NCBI GenBank assembly: GCA_037954235.1
Contig: JBBMOA010000017.1
Span: forward strand, 13,918,527-13,982,526
Reading direction: 5' to 3'
DNA: 64,000 bases
DNA from: Aulostomus chinensis
Lineage: Eukaryota > Chordata > Actinopteri > Syngnathiformes > Aulostomidae
In this document: in pieces, positions 26,510 to 39,026 of the stretch
Layout of the letters: every line of letters starts with the position of its first letter
How positions within the stretch are numbered: the stretch's first letter is position 1
Notes under the pieces: generated by a model
What the model saw: the letters and a program-made list of their open reading frames with translations, nothing else
Database searches by the model: none
Told to the model about the DNA's origin: nothing
Program-made: the position numbers and the translations under genes

Positions 26510-27394
26510 GTGTCTGCTCGATTCAACTCAACTCCTGCCCGCCAACTCTGCCAGAAATCTGGGTGTCATGATTGATGACCAGCTGACCTTTAAGGTACAC
26601 ATGGCCTTGATTGCTCGGTCTTGTCAATATGGCCTCTATAACATCAGGAGGATCAGAATACCTGACACAACAAGCCACACAGCTTCTGGTACAGGCTCTC
26701 GTGATTTTATCGCATCTCCTAGCAGGCCTTCCTGTGTGTACATTTAAACCTGTGCAGGTGATCCAGAATGCAGCGGCACATCTGGTCTTTAACTTGCCCA
26801 AAACTGCACGTCGCCCCGCTGTTAATGTCTCTGCAATGGCTTCCAGTGGCAGCTCGAATCAAATTCAAAGCTCTTCTTCTGTCTTACAAAACATTGACAA
26901 GAAAGGCTCCTGCCTACTTGGAATCCCTCATCCAGGTCTACACGCCTCCCTCGCCCGCTACGCTCTGCCTGTGAGAGACGGCTGGTGCTCCCAGCCTGCA
27001 TGGCTCTAAATCTCTAGCTAGGCTCTTCTCCTCTGTTGTTCCCAAATGGTGGAATGAACTACCCAACTCCATACGATCCACAGAGTCCCTTTCTACTTTT
27101 AATAGACATTTGAAGACTCGACTGTTCAGGGAACACCTTAGGCACTTAAATCTGACCCTTCTCGTCCTTGTCCTCAGGGATAGAATGAGTCAGCAGGTTT
27201 AAGATCAGCTCTTAGTGGATACTTAGCACTGACAAAGTTGAATATTGAATGTGTTGAATATTGAAAGATATTGTTAACATTGAATAATTGGTTGTGGTCA
27301 GTTGTGGTTAAATTACATAAAGAAAAAAAGCCAAACCTGGCACTACTTCTGCCATTACTGTAGTACATTGCTCCGGACAAAAGCATCTGCTAAT
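26510..27394 (+). mobile_element. L2-type LINE, truncated 3' end
   Basis: Translated in changing frames, this gives the C-terminal part of a reverse transcriptase ORF typical of fish L2 elements: NSARNLGVMIDDQLTF, ARSCQYGLYNIRRIR, LLAGLPV, VQVIQNAAAHLVFNLPK, LQWLPVAARIKFKALLLSYK, then WWNELPNSIRSTESLSTFNR and HLKTRLFREHL. Frame changes near 26,650, 26,790 and 27,010 break the protein. The 3' end carries GGACAAAAGCATCTGCTAAT (27,375-27,394), the conserved tail shared by L2 LINEs and their partner SINEs. The 5' part, with the catalytic domain, is missing, as expected for 5'-truncated insertion. Confidence 0.85.
26523..27170 (+). pseudogene. reverse transcriptase C-terminal remnant (frameshifted)
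   Basis: This is the coding part of the L2 relic, readable only by switching among the three plus-strand frames. No catalytic YADD box is present because it lay upstream of the truncation point. It is non-functional. Confidence 0.8.
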
Positions 27395-29189
27395 AGAAAC
27401 TGTTGAATTGTGAGATCTCAGCATTTTCTTGAGTATTGTTGTAAAACAATAGAACTGACAGTCCAAGCTAAAGCAATAAAAGCCACTTTGTTGTGAAGTT
27501 TTAAGTGCAACGTGATGTTGTCTTAATAGAATGGCGTGTCACTGGAGGCCTTCGCGCAGACACTGGTTGTGCCACACAAGCAGAATGGAAGGACGGATGG
27601 GATGTGCCAATCCGGAAGAGAAAATCTGATTTACTTGCTGGTTTTCTGGAGTGTTGACACCATAAACTCTGTCTGAAGTGGAGAGACCAAATGTGGCTTT
27701 TGGACTCTTGTTTCAAAGCTTTGATTTGGGCCTTTTTTGCTGTTGCCATCTTGGCTTTTTACAGCTGAGGATAACAATATTTGGATGAGACTGAAGCTGG
27801 AGAGGAGAGGAGAGGAGAGGAGAGGAGAGGAGAGGAGAGGAGAGGAGTTTGGACAACAGCGCCCTCACCTCCAACTCAAACAGACCACACTTTGAATTTT
27901 GCAAACTTTTCAGCCTTGACATAGTTGAAACAGGTTAATTGTATTAAAAAAGACCCCTACACAGTTGTTATTACTGGGGAGATTAACTCAACTCATGCAA
28001 TTCTTGAGGGAAGGTCTCTTTCTCTGAAATATTCTTATAGCACAGGGAACAACTATATCAAAACTATCATATTCGCTCCTTATAAAGAGAATTTATTCAC
28101 TACAAACAAAGTATGGTACAAATAGGCAGTAAAAAACTGGAATATTAATCAAGCCAATGTCAAAACAAAAGTTAACAAAGAAGTGATATCCTCTAAAGTA
28201 TTCATTTGTTTCTGCATAACTGTGAGTAATGGAGGAATCAGTTATTAATGGCCATCCCTAATACAGTCCAGAACTCTTTTATTTCTAATTCAAAGTTTGA
28301 CATTTTAACATGGTGGTCTATGGGGATTGACCAATCTTGGCATTACATTTTGTGGCGCTAGAGTGTCAATTTTCAGCCCCCAGGAGTCACCACTTGTTGA
28401 CACTGAAAAATTTGAGAGTGGTATATTCTACTGCCAAGAACCAGAAACCCATGATCCACAACTCAGAATACTGTGAGCAGGGGTCGAGTTTATTCTGAGG
28501 TGTGGCTTCATCCAGCTAGTTATTTGTATGTACGTGTGAGTGCTCGGAACGGTGTTGGTGATAGAAAATAAAAGAAGAAGCTTCAGTGCATCATTTAAGT
28601 GACCGTGAGGAAGACTTTCCACAGTTTTAACACCGATCAGACGGTGGGCAACATGATGAAAACCAGAGAGAAGGAGAGACTGCGTGTAATTTTATATCCA
28701 ACAAAATGTCCCAGAAATATTTTGTTAAGAAAGAGGTTGAATTAAATATTATACAGACTGGAGTATTCTATTCCCCTTCATCCCGCTGTTGTCTGTACAT
28801 CTTTAAAGATTGATGCCCAAAATCCTCACAAATAAAGCTATTTCATGTGATGGATGGGCGAGGCCGTCAGACAGACAAGGAGTCAGCACAAACACATGTA
28901 TGAAAGCTTAAATACAGACTTGGCTTTTGCTGTAGAGCTGTACCGTACCTAGCTTTTATTCACTGAGCCATTGTGGATTCTGATTTATGGTGACGGAAAA
29001 TGATGAGAGAGAACATTTCTCTCTAAACAAAGACAGCAGATGTACTTTATAAATCTGTTGCACTGAAAAACACACCGTCCCTGGATTTTTTTCTTTTTTC
29101 TTTTCTGGAGACATTAAAATATTTGCACAACTTGTAATGCTTAGATGTTCAGTCCCCATCTTTTTGAAGTTTGCAGGTTGCCTGCTTTT

Positions 29190-29192
<3 letters not shown>
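27395..29192. other. gene-free region
   Basis: No coding gene. It contains the GGAGA pentamer array listed separately. The rest is unique AT-rich sequence. Confidence 0.5.
27799..27847 (+). repeat. (GGAGA)n pentanucleotide satellite
   Basis: About ten tandem copies of a five-base purine unit, without interruption. Confidence 0.95.

Positions 29193-29229
<37 letters not shown>
29193..29229 (+). repeat. poly(T) run
   Basis: 37 consecutive T. Possibly the reverse of a retroposon poly(A) tail, but no retroposon body or target duplication could be recognised next to it. Confidence 0.9.
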
Positions 29230-29232
<3 letters not shown>

Positions 29233-29809
29233 CTCATTGACGGTGGTCCAAACATCAGATAATGCTCAGTGCCTAGGAATCCTTGGAATGGTTTTGTTTA
29301 ACTTTGCCTCCAGGGAGAAATATATTGTGACAATCCTTAGAAATATGATGCACGTATATGCCTCTAATCTGACAAAGTGAAACCATTACTCCATCACTTG
29401 TTAACATTTTGAACCCACACAGGCTGTTATCTCTAGTGTGCAGGATTTGCCCTGCAATGATGGTGAAACGAGAAAAACACGAGGTATCGGGACACGTTTG
29501 AGGGAACATCTCATCTTACAGTCATGCGTGAGTGTCACGTGCACAATTCTCAGCAACGAGAAGTACACTATTTTATAGTTGCATAAAGAATTCACCTGAA
29601 TTTCTTACAAACACTCCCCCCCCCCCCATCTCGGTCTAAGAAAAAGAAAGGAAAAAAAACAATAGCTTTGAACTGCAAACATGTGTTCCGTTGGTTTTGT
29701 ATTTGCCTGTTTTGTATTTGTGAGTGTATTTATTTCAGATGAAGGAGAGCCAAGGAGAGTATGCCAGGCCTCAGTTAGTATGCAGGCTATAATTTCTGCT
29801 TCCTTTGAA

Positions 29810-29864
<55 letters not shown>

Positions 29865-31085
29865 TGTGTCCACTGTGGTGATGAGGTATGTAGTGTGGCT
29901 ATTCTAAAATGTCTTATGTTAGAATGTATTTGGTTGTATCTCTTGTATAACAAATTGTCTTTCGTTTACTAAAGAAGGCAACAAGCGGAGTATACGGTTA
30001 AAATGACAGTACACGTATGATACAGTCCAACTCAACAGCAGACCTTGGTTGCTATGGAGACAGTATCAACATTATAAGCTTCACAAAGGGAGCTATTGTG
30101 GTGGATTGCATCAGATTGTACAGGTGGTCATGATTTTGTGTCCTCACCCTGTATTTTGTGTACACATATTGACTATTTTATGTCAGCGACACATGCATTG
30201 GAATGAACTCCACTGAACTAAAAACCAGTCTGTTATTAATGTGGAATAACAAAGATGACGCTCAACAAAAAAAAAAAAAAAACACTCCATAGTCAGTGGC
30301 TGAACTACTTCAGCAGATGGGCTGCTTCTTCCTGACTGCAGCCACTCAGCCTGTGATGATGGAACCAAAATCTCTACTCTCAGCACCAAACAGGTAGCGG
30401 TGCATGAATGGGCGTGTCGTGTCTTCAGCATGAATGTCAAAAGTCGTGTTTTCTGCTGGGTTTTAGTATTCTGTCAAGAGAAAAGCTAACAATCACAAGA
30501 TTGAAACATGAAACTAGATCAGGTGGATTTGTGTGTAAGAGATCAGAAATCTATTTTATCTTCTGAGTGGAATAGGTGCCGTGCCACCCTTCGCCCACAC
30601 GGACGAAAGCAACTTCGTTTTGAATGTAAACACCACAGCTGCCACACTGGAGACGTGCGAGCAACCTGACGTCATAGAAATACACGAAAGGACCTCTTAA
30701 AACTGCAGTACATGTTGGTGGCGTCTGTGAAAATTAAGAGACGGGAACTTAACTTTCATGATGGAGACACAAAAACCCTCGGTTCAACAGTAAGCTCAGT
30801 TAACCCTTTTGGTCGTTAAATTCTGGGTTGAAATAATAATTTATGATGTTTCAGTTCAGTTAAGACCTAATTTATTGCTAGGAACCTTCAAACAGAACCA
30901 GGATTTTATTTTTCTTCTCCCAATTAAAATTCGGGTTAGGGGGTGTGGGTTAACCCTAAAGAAACACAAAAACACAAGCAGAAATACAAGGTTAAACTTG
31001 GAGAAAACATTGTACTTTGTGGTTGATGTTCTGTAACACAGTCCTATAAACTATTAAATTGGGTCTAGGAGGAAATAGCAAAGAG
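29230..31085. other. gene-free region
   Basis: No coding gene. It contains a C run at 29,617-29,627, the GT array at 29,813-29,862 and an A run at 30,267-30,282. Remaining sequence is unique. Confidence 0.5.
29813..29862 (+). repeat. (GT)n microsatellite
   Basis: About 24 GT units. Confidence 0.95.
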
Positions 31086-31441
31086 TTAAATGGATCGTTC
31101 ACCCAAAAATGAAAATGTAGTCTTCATCTGTTCACTTTTTGGCTGATGGAAGGTCGGGTGTAGCATTTCAGGCTACTTTCGGAGTTTCACGGGAAAAATT
31201 GTAGCAAAAATCTCCAAAAGAACTGACTTGAATGGTGACAGGCCGTTTGAATGACTTCAGATCAGCAGTATGGAGTCATTTTAAGGTTTTGTAACTTTTT
31301 TTTATCAAAGCGATCAAAAAAACTGGTCACCATTCACTCTGACATCACTGCCACGCTTACTGTTTTCTGTACAACTTCAACTGACCCTCCATCGTCAAGA
31401 CAGTGACAAAATTTTCATTTTTGGGTGAACTATCCCTTTAA
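31086..31441 (+). mobile_element. TTAA-flanked MITE (piggyBac-like ends)
   Basis: The two ends are inverted repeats of 31 bases that agree at 29 positions. The left end is TTAAATGGATCGTTCACCC followed by AAAAATGAAAAT; the right end, reversed, is TTAAAGGGATAGTTCACCC followed by the same bases. Both ends lie at TTAA, the target site of piggyBac-type transposons. The 356-bp body has no coding capacity. The same terminal wording is abundant in fish genomes. A degenerate single end of the same type may lie at 35,402-35,427. Confidence 0.8.
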
Positions 31442-33059
31442 GATTAGTCAACATGGTGCTATAAACAGGACTTGAACAACCATCTCATGCTGCTGATTTT
31501 GGTGTTTATTGACACCAACCACCACCCTGATGGTACGGGCTCTCTTGTGTTTTAAAAACAGTAACTATCGCCTGTGGCATGACGTTATGGAACCAGGGAA
31601 TTCATGTGCCAACCGCAGAAAAAAAAAAAAAAAAAAGGCTCCTAACTGATTTACATTGGCATTGTTTCTGTTTCCACCATGAAATGCTTTGTTAAGAAGC
31701 CGTGGTCACTTCACATATTTTCTGTGAGATCGCTCTGCGTGGGACTGTTGGTTTGGCATTCAGGTTTGGGCAGGGAACTCGCCCAGTTTGGATGGAAGTC
31801 ATTTTCTCATATAGGGTTTCCAGATTTATTCACCTGATTGTGGTAGCGGTGACTGTTACTTACTCACTCAGATTACTTACAGCCTGTGGAGTACTCATCA
31901 GATTTAATGTGGTACTAGTAGCTGTTGGATACTGTAAGATTGTAAAAAAGGTAAGACCATCATACCCCACCCGCATAGCCTACAGGAGCGAGCTTGTCAT
32001 TATTTCGTGTCCCCCGCTGTGAGACAATACACAGACAAAAACCTTTAAAGAGAGAACATCAAAGAGAGGTCAATTAGAGGAACTACTCTGTCCCAACAAC
32101 AAAACGAGAAAGTCTGTTTGTGTTGCGGGAAACGCCGTGACTCGTTTTTGGTGACTCACTAAGAAAATGGACCCACAAAAGTGAGTCACAAACACTAATT
32201 GACTCATTCAGAATCTTAATTTACTCACGTTCCGGGGGAACTCTACATGACCTGAGAGGGAAGCTGCAACTAAACAATGTAGTAACTCATCATAGTAAGA
32301 TGTCTTTAATTAAAGATACCGGATCCATGACACATGTAGAATGATTCAAGCCAAGGAACAACCTAATAGATATTACTCATCACTGTTTTGCATATTATGT
32401 GATGGGAACTAGTGGCATTGTTATTTAAATGTCAAGCAAATTTTACCGTGGAGACGTTGCAAAATAGGAAATTCGGGGAGGTTTGTAAGTGAAAAAAGTT
32501 GTCGGTAGAGGCAACCTTTTGTACGGCTGTGACTATAACAATCAGAGCAGCAGAAGAATAGCCAAAAACTTGGCGAGGAGTTGAGATACTTCTGAAGTAC
32601 CGGCTAGTATTGGACATGAGATGGAATTAACTGTTGAGATGACTGCGGCAGAAACAACTGCCCTGCTGCACGAGATAAACTTGAAATGAGCAACAAAATG
32701 AGGGGTGTTTATTTTTTACATTTCTGAATGCAAAATTTCAAAATACATCAACTACTTTAAAAGTCTCTTTAAAGGCCAAATTCTAACTGTCAGGTCACCA
32801 AAGTTGCTGTCAGGCTTTATTTGATGCCCTTAGAATGAGCTTATTGGTGAAATCGGTGAAATGATCATGTTCTAAGAAAAATGATTTTTATCTTCTTGTG
32901 TTTGGTCTTGATGGAATTTTTTAAATTCCAGGTTGGTGTTTTTAAACAGAGCATTAAGTAAAACCCTCTGTTTCTCATCTTAAGGTGTTAGAAAACCCAA
33001 ATAATGTTCTGCCTCAAAGCACATGATCTCATTTTCATTTTTGCATCCCTCGTATGCTT

Positions 33060-33330
33060 CAGGTTCAGGTTAACACCCACCTGCCCCGGGCGCTCACTCG
33101 ATATCTCCAATCAGCTCATCTTTAATCTCCCGAGCTTTGCAACATCACCTTCGAGCAACCGTATCATGGCAAGCTCTACTGCTGTGTCTGATCTTGTGAG
33201 TTTTGGACACGTCTGCCCAGCGGCCCCCATGTAAAGATATCTGCTCAGCAGCACGAGTCCAGATAGAGCCCCTGAGCTGTGAAACCCAGCGCTTGGCAGG
33301 ATGCAGGACTGGAGCGATAACTCACCTGTG
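33060..33330. promoter_or_regulatory. candidate conserved non-coding element
   Basis: A less AT-rich, repeat-free block in otherwise AT-rich DNA, with CCAATCAGC, AGATATCTGC and CAGCGCTTGG segments. The open frames on both strands look accidental. It is a weak candidate enhancer by texture only. Confidence 0.2.
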
Positions 33331-34946
33331 TACAGATAGAAGGGGAGACAATATCCCAAACAGATTAAAGCAAAGCTGATTGCAAAACAAGATGCATAGT
33401 TTTGGGAAGAAAAAAAAAATCTAAACAGATGAAAGATGCTGTTGGATGTTTTGATTTTACTGTCTTTGATTCATTTCTGGAACATGAGCGCATGCACATG
33501 CTTGTCATTTACATAGAATATCAGGGTCTGTTCATGTTTGATTTGGACGTCCTAAACTTGAGTCGTGTTCAAATGTGTTTTCCACAGCTCAACCTCAGGA
33601 TCACAATGTCAGTGGCACATTTTCAAAACCACATTCTGAAGTGATATAAAGCACTCCGAAATGTCAACAGTAATAGAAGATGTGAGCTGAGCAGCAGCTG
33701 ACTGTCTGATCTCAATCTTCTCTTTCCTCTCGTCTTTCTCGAAGCGTCATGAGATGCTCTCTTGTCACGTAATGGTTTTTACAGTCTGCTGGCAAAAATG
33801 TCACTTTGAAAGAACCTATTTTGCTCTCCTGTCAGAGCAGGCAGGAGATATTGGCTTAATCTCTGACAGCAGCGAGTATGCGATCCACTCGGGGGGTTTG
33901 CGTAGAATGATATATGGATATAATTTGTGTTTATCTTGCCGGTAGATAAACTCCAGGTGTTGCGATAAAAGTGGACGTCTCTGACATTCCACTGTCACGG
34001 TAAAGTCCAAGTTAATGTCTAGAGTTATCAGGATGTATCGCAGGAGAGATTTTGTCTGCTTAAGTGTTACTGCATGATTTTTGCCTCGATGAAGGACAAG
34101 ATCTGGTGATATTCTATGTTTTATTCTGTGTTTGCAACTCAAAAACAGAAATACAACATTCTGGAGAAGCACGATAGTTGTTGTCCGAAAGACTATTAAA
34201 CAAAACAAAACCAAAAAAAATCAGTGAACTACACAGTTGCAAAATACAACACACTTGGGTATCGTATATTTTGAGCAACAGATGCTCACTGTTGCACCAG
34301 ATCTGCTGCTGAAAATCCCATCACAGACAATCACACAACACACTAAAGTTTTTATCGACTTTATTTGGAGTTAAAACAGAATATGAGCTTTCCCTGAAAT
34401 ATCGGTAACATCTGATTTATTTTCACTTTTTATCATCAGTTGAGGTTAAGAGGAAATATAGCATTAAAGGTACAATTTGTAAAATTCAAACAAGCAAAAT
34501 ATAACCTCAGGTGATGATAGTGAGTCAATGCGGCACCATGATGTGTAGCGTGAGTAGACGGACAGTGACCAAACTTGTCAGTTGTTCATTATATTATACT
34601 CATACAATTATAACCTCAGTCAACACTTATCATCTCAATTGTAAGTTTCAAATCCTCATTAATGCAGCACAATCTTCATTTTGTGAATCACAGACCAGAA
34701 TCAAATAAATAACAGTGGCTACATTGGGATTGACAGGTTGCTAGAATGGCGTGTTCTAAAGCTCCACTGTGTAACCCTGATATTTTTACTTCTGGATTCA
34801 AAAAACCCCCAAAAAAACCCAAGATAGCGATGACCAAAATATCAAATGTGAAGTTCCAACACTTGACGTGTGGTGAAGTGTTTGCTCTGGATCGTAGAAC
34901 CTCTGAGAAAAATGTGAGGTGAACAACCCAACCTTGTGGTCACATG

Positions 34947-34960
34947 CTGACCCCTATTGG
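34947..34960 (-). promoter_or_regulatory. CTCF-like motif
   Basis: Reads CCAATAGGGGTCAG on the minus strand, 12 of 14 positions of the CTCF core consensus. A single motif match is weak evidence. Confidence 0.3.
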
Positions 34961-37563
34961 TATAGAGAGTGGAAAATGAGGTTAGCTTACTCAAATTTGA
35001 TGAATTTCACTTTTAAGCTTTATACAATATAAATCTCAAGAAACCAGTTAGGGTGAAAGAACCTCAAAAAGTATAATTTGCCTTTCTGTTGCTTGTTGTG
35101 TTTGAACTCAGAGAGGTTTTCCCCTCCCGCAGGGCTTCTTGGTGACTCCAGAATGCTGAAAACACCAAACACATATTTTTAGTCTGAAGTTAATGGAAAC
35201 CGACTACTAACAACAACAAAACTGTTTAAATCATCAGTTTACACAATCAAATTCATCGTCCAGTATAATCCAAGCCTTTTTGGTCCAGTTGAATGCTCAA
35301 TAATCTACAAACACTTTGATTTATGAATTCTTGTGGGTTTGTTTGACTGAGGGGAAAAAATATTTCTCAGAGTTCACCTAAGAGTGAGTTGCTGAATATA
35401 CGTTTTTGGGTAATTTATCGCTTTAAGATGATTTTCAAATCTATAACGTTCATTCGAGCCTCAAACAGACATAATTTATTATGAAATATTGATAGACTTT
35501 TAAAAAATCATTTTGCTTGTCATTCTTCAACTTTACTTACAAAAAGCATCATTTTTATTTTATTTTTTTGAGTGAACCAGGTTTTTCTTATCTGCTACAC
35601 CAACACAAGGAGAGAGATGTGCAGCACTGGTCTCGTCGCCGAGGTAACGCTAACGTTCCGCCGCGAAGGCCGTGTTGCACCGCATCGATACACATTGAAA
35701 GTGACACCAGTAAGAACACAAAACAAACAACAGAAAATAAACTGACATTTGTAATCACATCATATCCTCTTCAGAGTTACGCTAAACTAAGTTCTACAGT
35801 CAAATGAGCTTGAGGTCATCGTATGAGTTAAGGAACATGTCAGCTACACCCTCGCAGCGTACATGAATTTTATGGTATTTAACACAACACAAAACATCAT
35901 TAGACGATACGGTGTGACATCATCGTCAACAGGCGTGGGACTTGTTGCTTTGGGGAGCGTACAAACTCACGCTGCCGGCTATGAACCTTCACGGAGGTAG
36001 CCTCACCGCGCTTCTAACCACTGCCGGAAAACTTAACCAGTTACAGTAAAAAGCTCTGAGTTTAATATGTGAATGTTGCCACACGTGAGGTAAGAACAGC
36101 TCTGAGGGTGGCTCGAAAAAAAAACAAAAACCAACATCTTTGCTAGATCTCATAAACCGAGCAGCCAAATAAACAGCTCTGAACCCATGCACAAACAAAC
36201 AAACAAACAAACGGATTCCTATTAGAAGAGGAATTAAGGAAACTAGCTAAGTGAGTGCAGCCTCTCCTGTGGAGAAAAGCATGCAGCCAGCCCGACTGAG
36301 CCCTGAGAGAGCGTCTCTGTGCATCTGAGAGTGTTTATGGACTGGCTCTAAGTGGAAGTCATTATGGGACGTTTGAGTACACTTGCGTTGATAGCAATGG
36401 TTCTGGGTCCACCCAAAGCTCCTAACGTAGGTGGTCCAGGGCCAGGGAGGAAGATGAGCGAGACCAGGAGAAGGAGGAGAGGAGGAAGGAGGACAAAGAG
36501 AGCGAGGAGGCAGGGAGCAGAAGAGATAGAAACCAAGAGAGAACCAGAACGTTTGGCCTTCTTCTGCTACTATTTGCCTCTGCTGCAGATGTGGTCATAA
36601 AGAAGGGAGGGGAAAAAAATCTCCATAAAGTTATAATTATCCACATGAATGCAGACCAAATTCTGGAAAACTGCGCACGCACGCACGCACACACACACAC
36701 AAACACACAGAGGTTACTCTTTAGAGTGGTCCTTTGCAAAAGAAGTGTCGCACCTTCGCTCGACCATTAGGAGTGTAAATTAGTCACCTGGATTGTTGAG
36801 TTAATGCCACAGAGCTCTCGTTTCTATTTCGTGAGTACAGCAAGACAACAATAAAACACAAAACCAGGTGAAACTGTAAAAGTTCATTCCCCAGGTTGCC
36901 TCGAAGCAAAATTCCATCTTAGTTTTTTTTTTGGTGTGTGTGTGTGTGTGCATTATGAGAAAAACCTGCTATTTCTGACAGAGTAGGGTGGAGGAGACAG
37001 TGTGCAGCACACTGCTCCCATGCAGGCAGCGAGCATTTCATGAGCGGTTCAAAATCTGTTTACTATTGTATGCCTACAACTGGTTTGTATCAGCTAAGTT
37101 TACTTAACAGTGTATTTCACCTCAGGACATTTGGAGAGATAACCAAATAAACCTTTCAAGGGAGGAATGTTCCCCAGGTGGGTGCTTGCACTCAGGGTGG
37201 ATGTGTTTTACTGAGGTCTCACTGGTCACTGAGACGCGGGGAACAAGAAGTACATTTAGTATTGACAGAAGGGTAGTGGGATGGAGGGTGGTTTGGTTTG
37301 TGGGGGTGGCAGTAGTAGTAGGGGGGTGGACAGCTAAAGCAGCGGCAACCCCGGCGTTGTCACTCGGCCCAGAAGAGCACACTGAGAATTCAAACATCGT
37401 CTCTCAGATGTTCCATTTCCTCTTGTTAATTGCAGGAATTCTTTCATGTTACAAGTGCTTTTGTTTTATGGCCACGGCCCTGGAGAGTGGCTCTGCAGAG
37501 GCCCACAGCTCGCAAAGATTTGAGGCCAGTGTTCGTGTACGTGATTTGATTGAGGGTGTAGCA

Positions 37564-37566
<3 letters not shown>

Positions 37567-37602
<36 letters not shown>
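37567..37602 (+). repeat. (GA)n microsatellite
   Basis: About 18 GA units. Confidence 0.93.
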
Positions 37603-37606
<4 letters not shown>

Positions 37607-38774
37607 GTGAGTGTGTGGGCAATATCCCGTCCTCCTCGGGCCCTCCCTTCATCACTTTGTTGTTCCAGCTGCAGACTAAACCACAGTGTGGTGCATCCTT
37701 TTGAAAAGTCAACATGATAAGAATTCCTGGATTGAAGTGGCACAGCCCACGCTTCCTTGGCACATACACTACTTCCACTCAAGCCTGGTCTGCCTGCTGG
37801 ACTGGGGCTGTGACAGGACTCTGAGGTTGGCTCGGTCACTCCCCAGACACATCACACTCTGCCCGATCATACCAATGATAGGGTGTACTATAGCACCCAG
37901 ACTGTGATGTCAGACTCTGACACACAGGAAAGGGAAGAACCTCGTCTGGCTTTGGCAAACAGTCGTCTGGGTCCCCCAACCATCTAATTAGTACAGCGTA
38001 TGCATGCGTCAACATGACGACAACCATGAACCACCAGAGCAGGCAGAGCTGATGCCAGCTGCTTGAGCTACTATCCACGGATGGAAACATAAAGATTTTT
38101 CTCTCCTATTCTCTTTGGATATAAAAGCAAAAGTACAAAAACAAGGAGTATATGATCTATGCTGAATACAAACTTGCATCTAAATCCTACAGAAAAGTAT
38201 TACAGTTGAGACAAAGTAAAAAAAAATCGAATGTATCTTGCGATTCAGGGTTTAAGTCAACAAATTTCAAGAAAAGTCAAAATGGTTAGAGATTAGAGTT
38301 GGAAAAAAATAAATACTCACACGATTGAGTACTTTGCCCCTCTGAACAGAGGTAAAAGATTTATGCACTTCAAGAGAAAGAACAGAAGAAGAATAGAAAA
38401 GAAAAGAATAGAATTTCACCAATTCCCCCATACGAGTTATCTTTAAGTGTTTACACTCAACCTTCAACTTTTTCCTCGACATTTCAACTCAAATTCTTCA
38501 CATTCAAAATACCCTCTAATTTGTTTTTCTTCCCCCCTGGCCCTAATACTCTTCCTTCCTTACAATGTAGAGTACAAGATCGCTCATCAAAATTCAAAAA
38601 AACAAAGAGGTACGTGCCTCTCCAGTTTGGGATTTCCTAAACTTACCGGCCTCAGCTATTTTGTGTTTTGGCCACTTTGCTAAGAGAATCCATCAAGTGT
38701 CCCAAAGAAGGCGAAAGCCAGATAACTGTCAGATGGTGTATGTATTTGCTCCATTTAACTCTGTTCTGTACACC

Positions 38775-38780
38775 AGATAG

Positions 38781-38842
<62 letters not shown>

Positions 38843-38892
38843 AGGGATGGATGGATGGATAGAGAGAGATAGACAGACAGACAGACAGACAG

Positions 38893-38926
<34 letters not shown>

Positions 38927-38952
38927 AGGGAGGGAGGGAGGGATGGATGGAT

Positions 38953-39025
<73 letters not shown>
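38775..39025 (+). repeat. compound GATA/GA/GGGA/GGAT/GACA satellite, duplicated
   Basis: The order GATA, GA, GGGA, GGAT, GAGA, GACA, GATA is read, and then the GA, GGGA, GGAT, GAGA, GACA, GATA series repeats, so the whole block looks like an approximately 120-bp compound unit present twice. It produces frames of Ser/Leu/Ile/Tyr repeats of up to 196 codons on the minus strand that are not genes. Confidence 0.95.

Positions 39026-39026
<1 letters not shown>

Larger units (their letters stand above)
31442..38774. other. gene-free region
   Basis: No coding gene. It includes an A run (31,619-31,636), an (AAAC)n stretch (36,191-36,212), a purine-rich tract (36,440-36,530) and the candidate elements listed separately. 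Open frames of up to 172 codons (37,186-37,704) run through a GA repeat and show no family resemblance. Confidence 0.5.

Noticed and set aside
27799..27847. Regular tandem units suggesting a CRISPR-like array
   Set aside because: It is a plain pentanucleotide satellite without spacers, in a vertebrate genome.
29193..29229. Poly(T) run as the tail of an inserted retroposon
   Set aside because: No SINE, LINE or processed gene body and no target duplication could be recognised on either side.
37186..37704. 172-codon plus-strand open frame
   Set aside because: Runs through a GA microsatellite (Arg-Glu repeats); the non-repeat parts show no domain, and there are no convincing splice sites or polyadenylation context.
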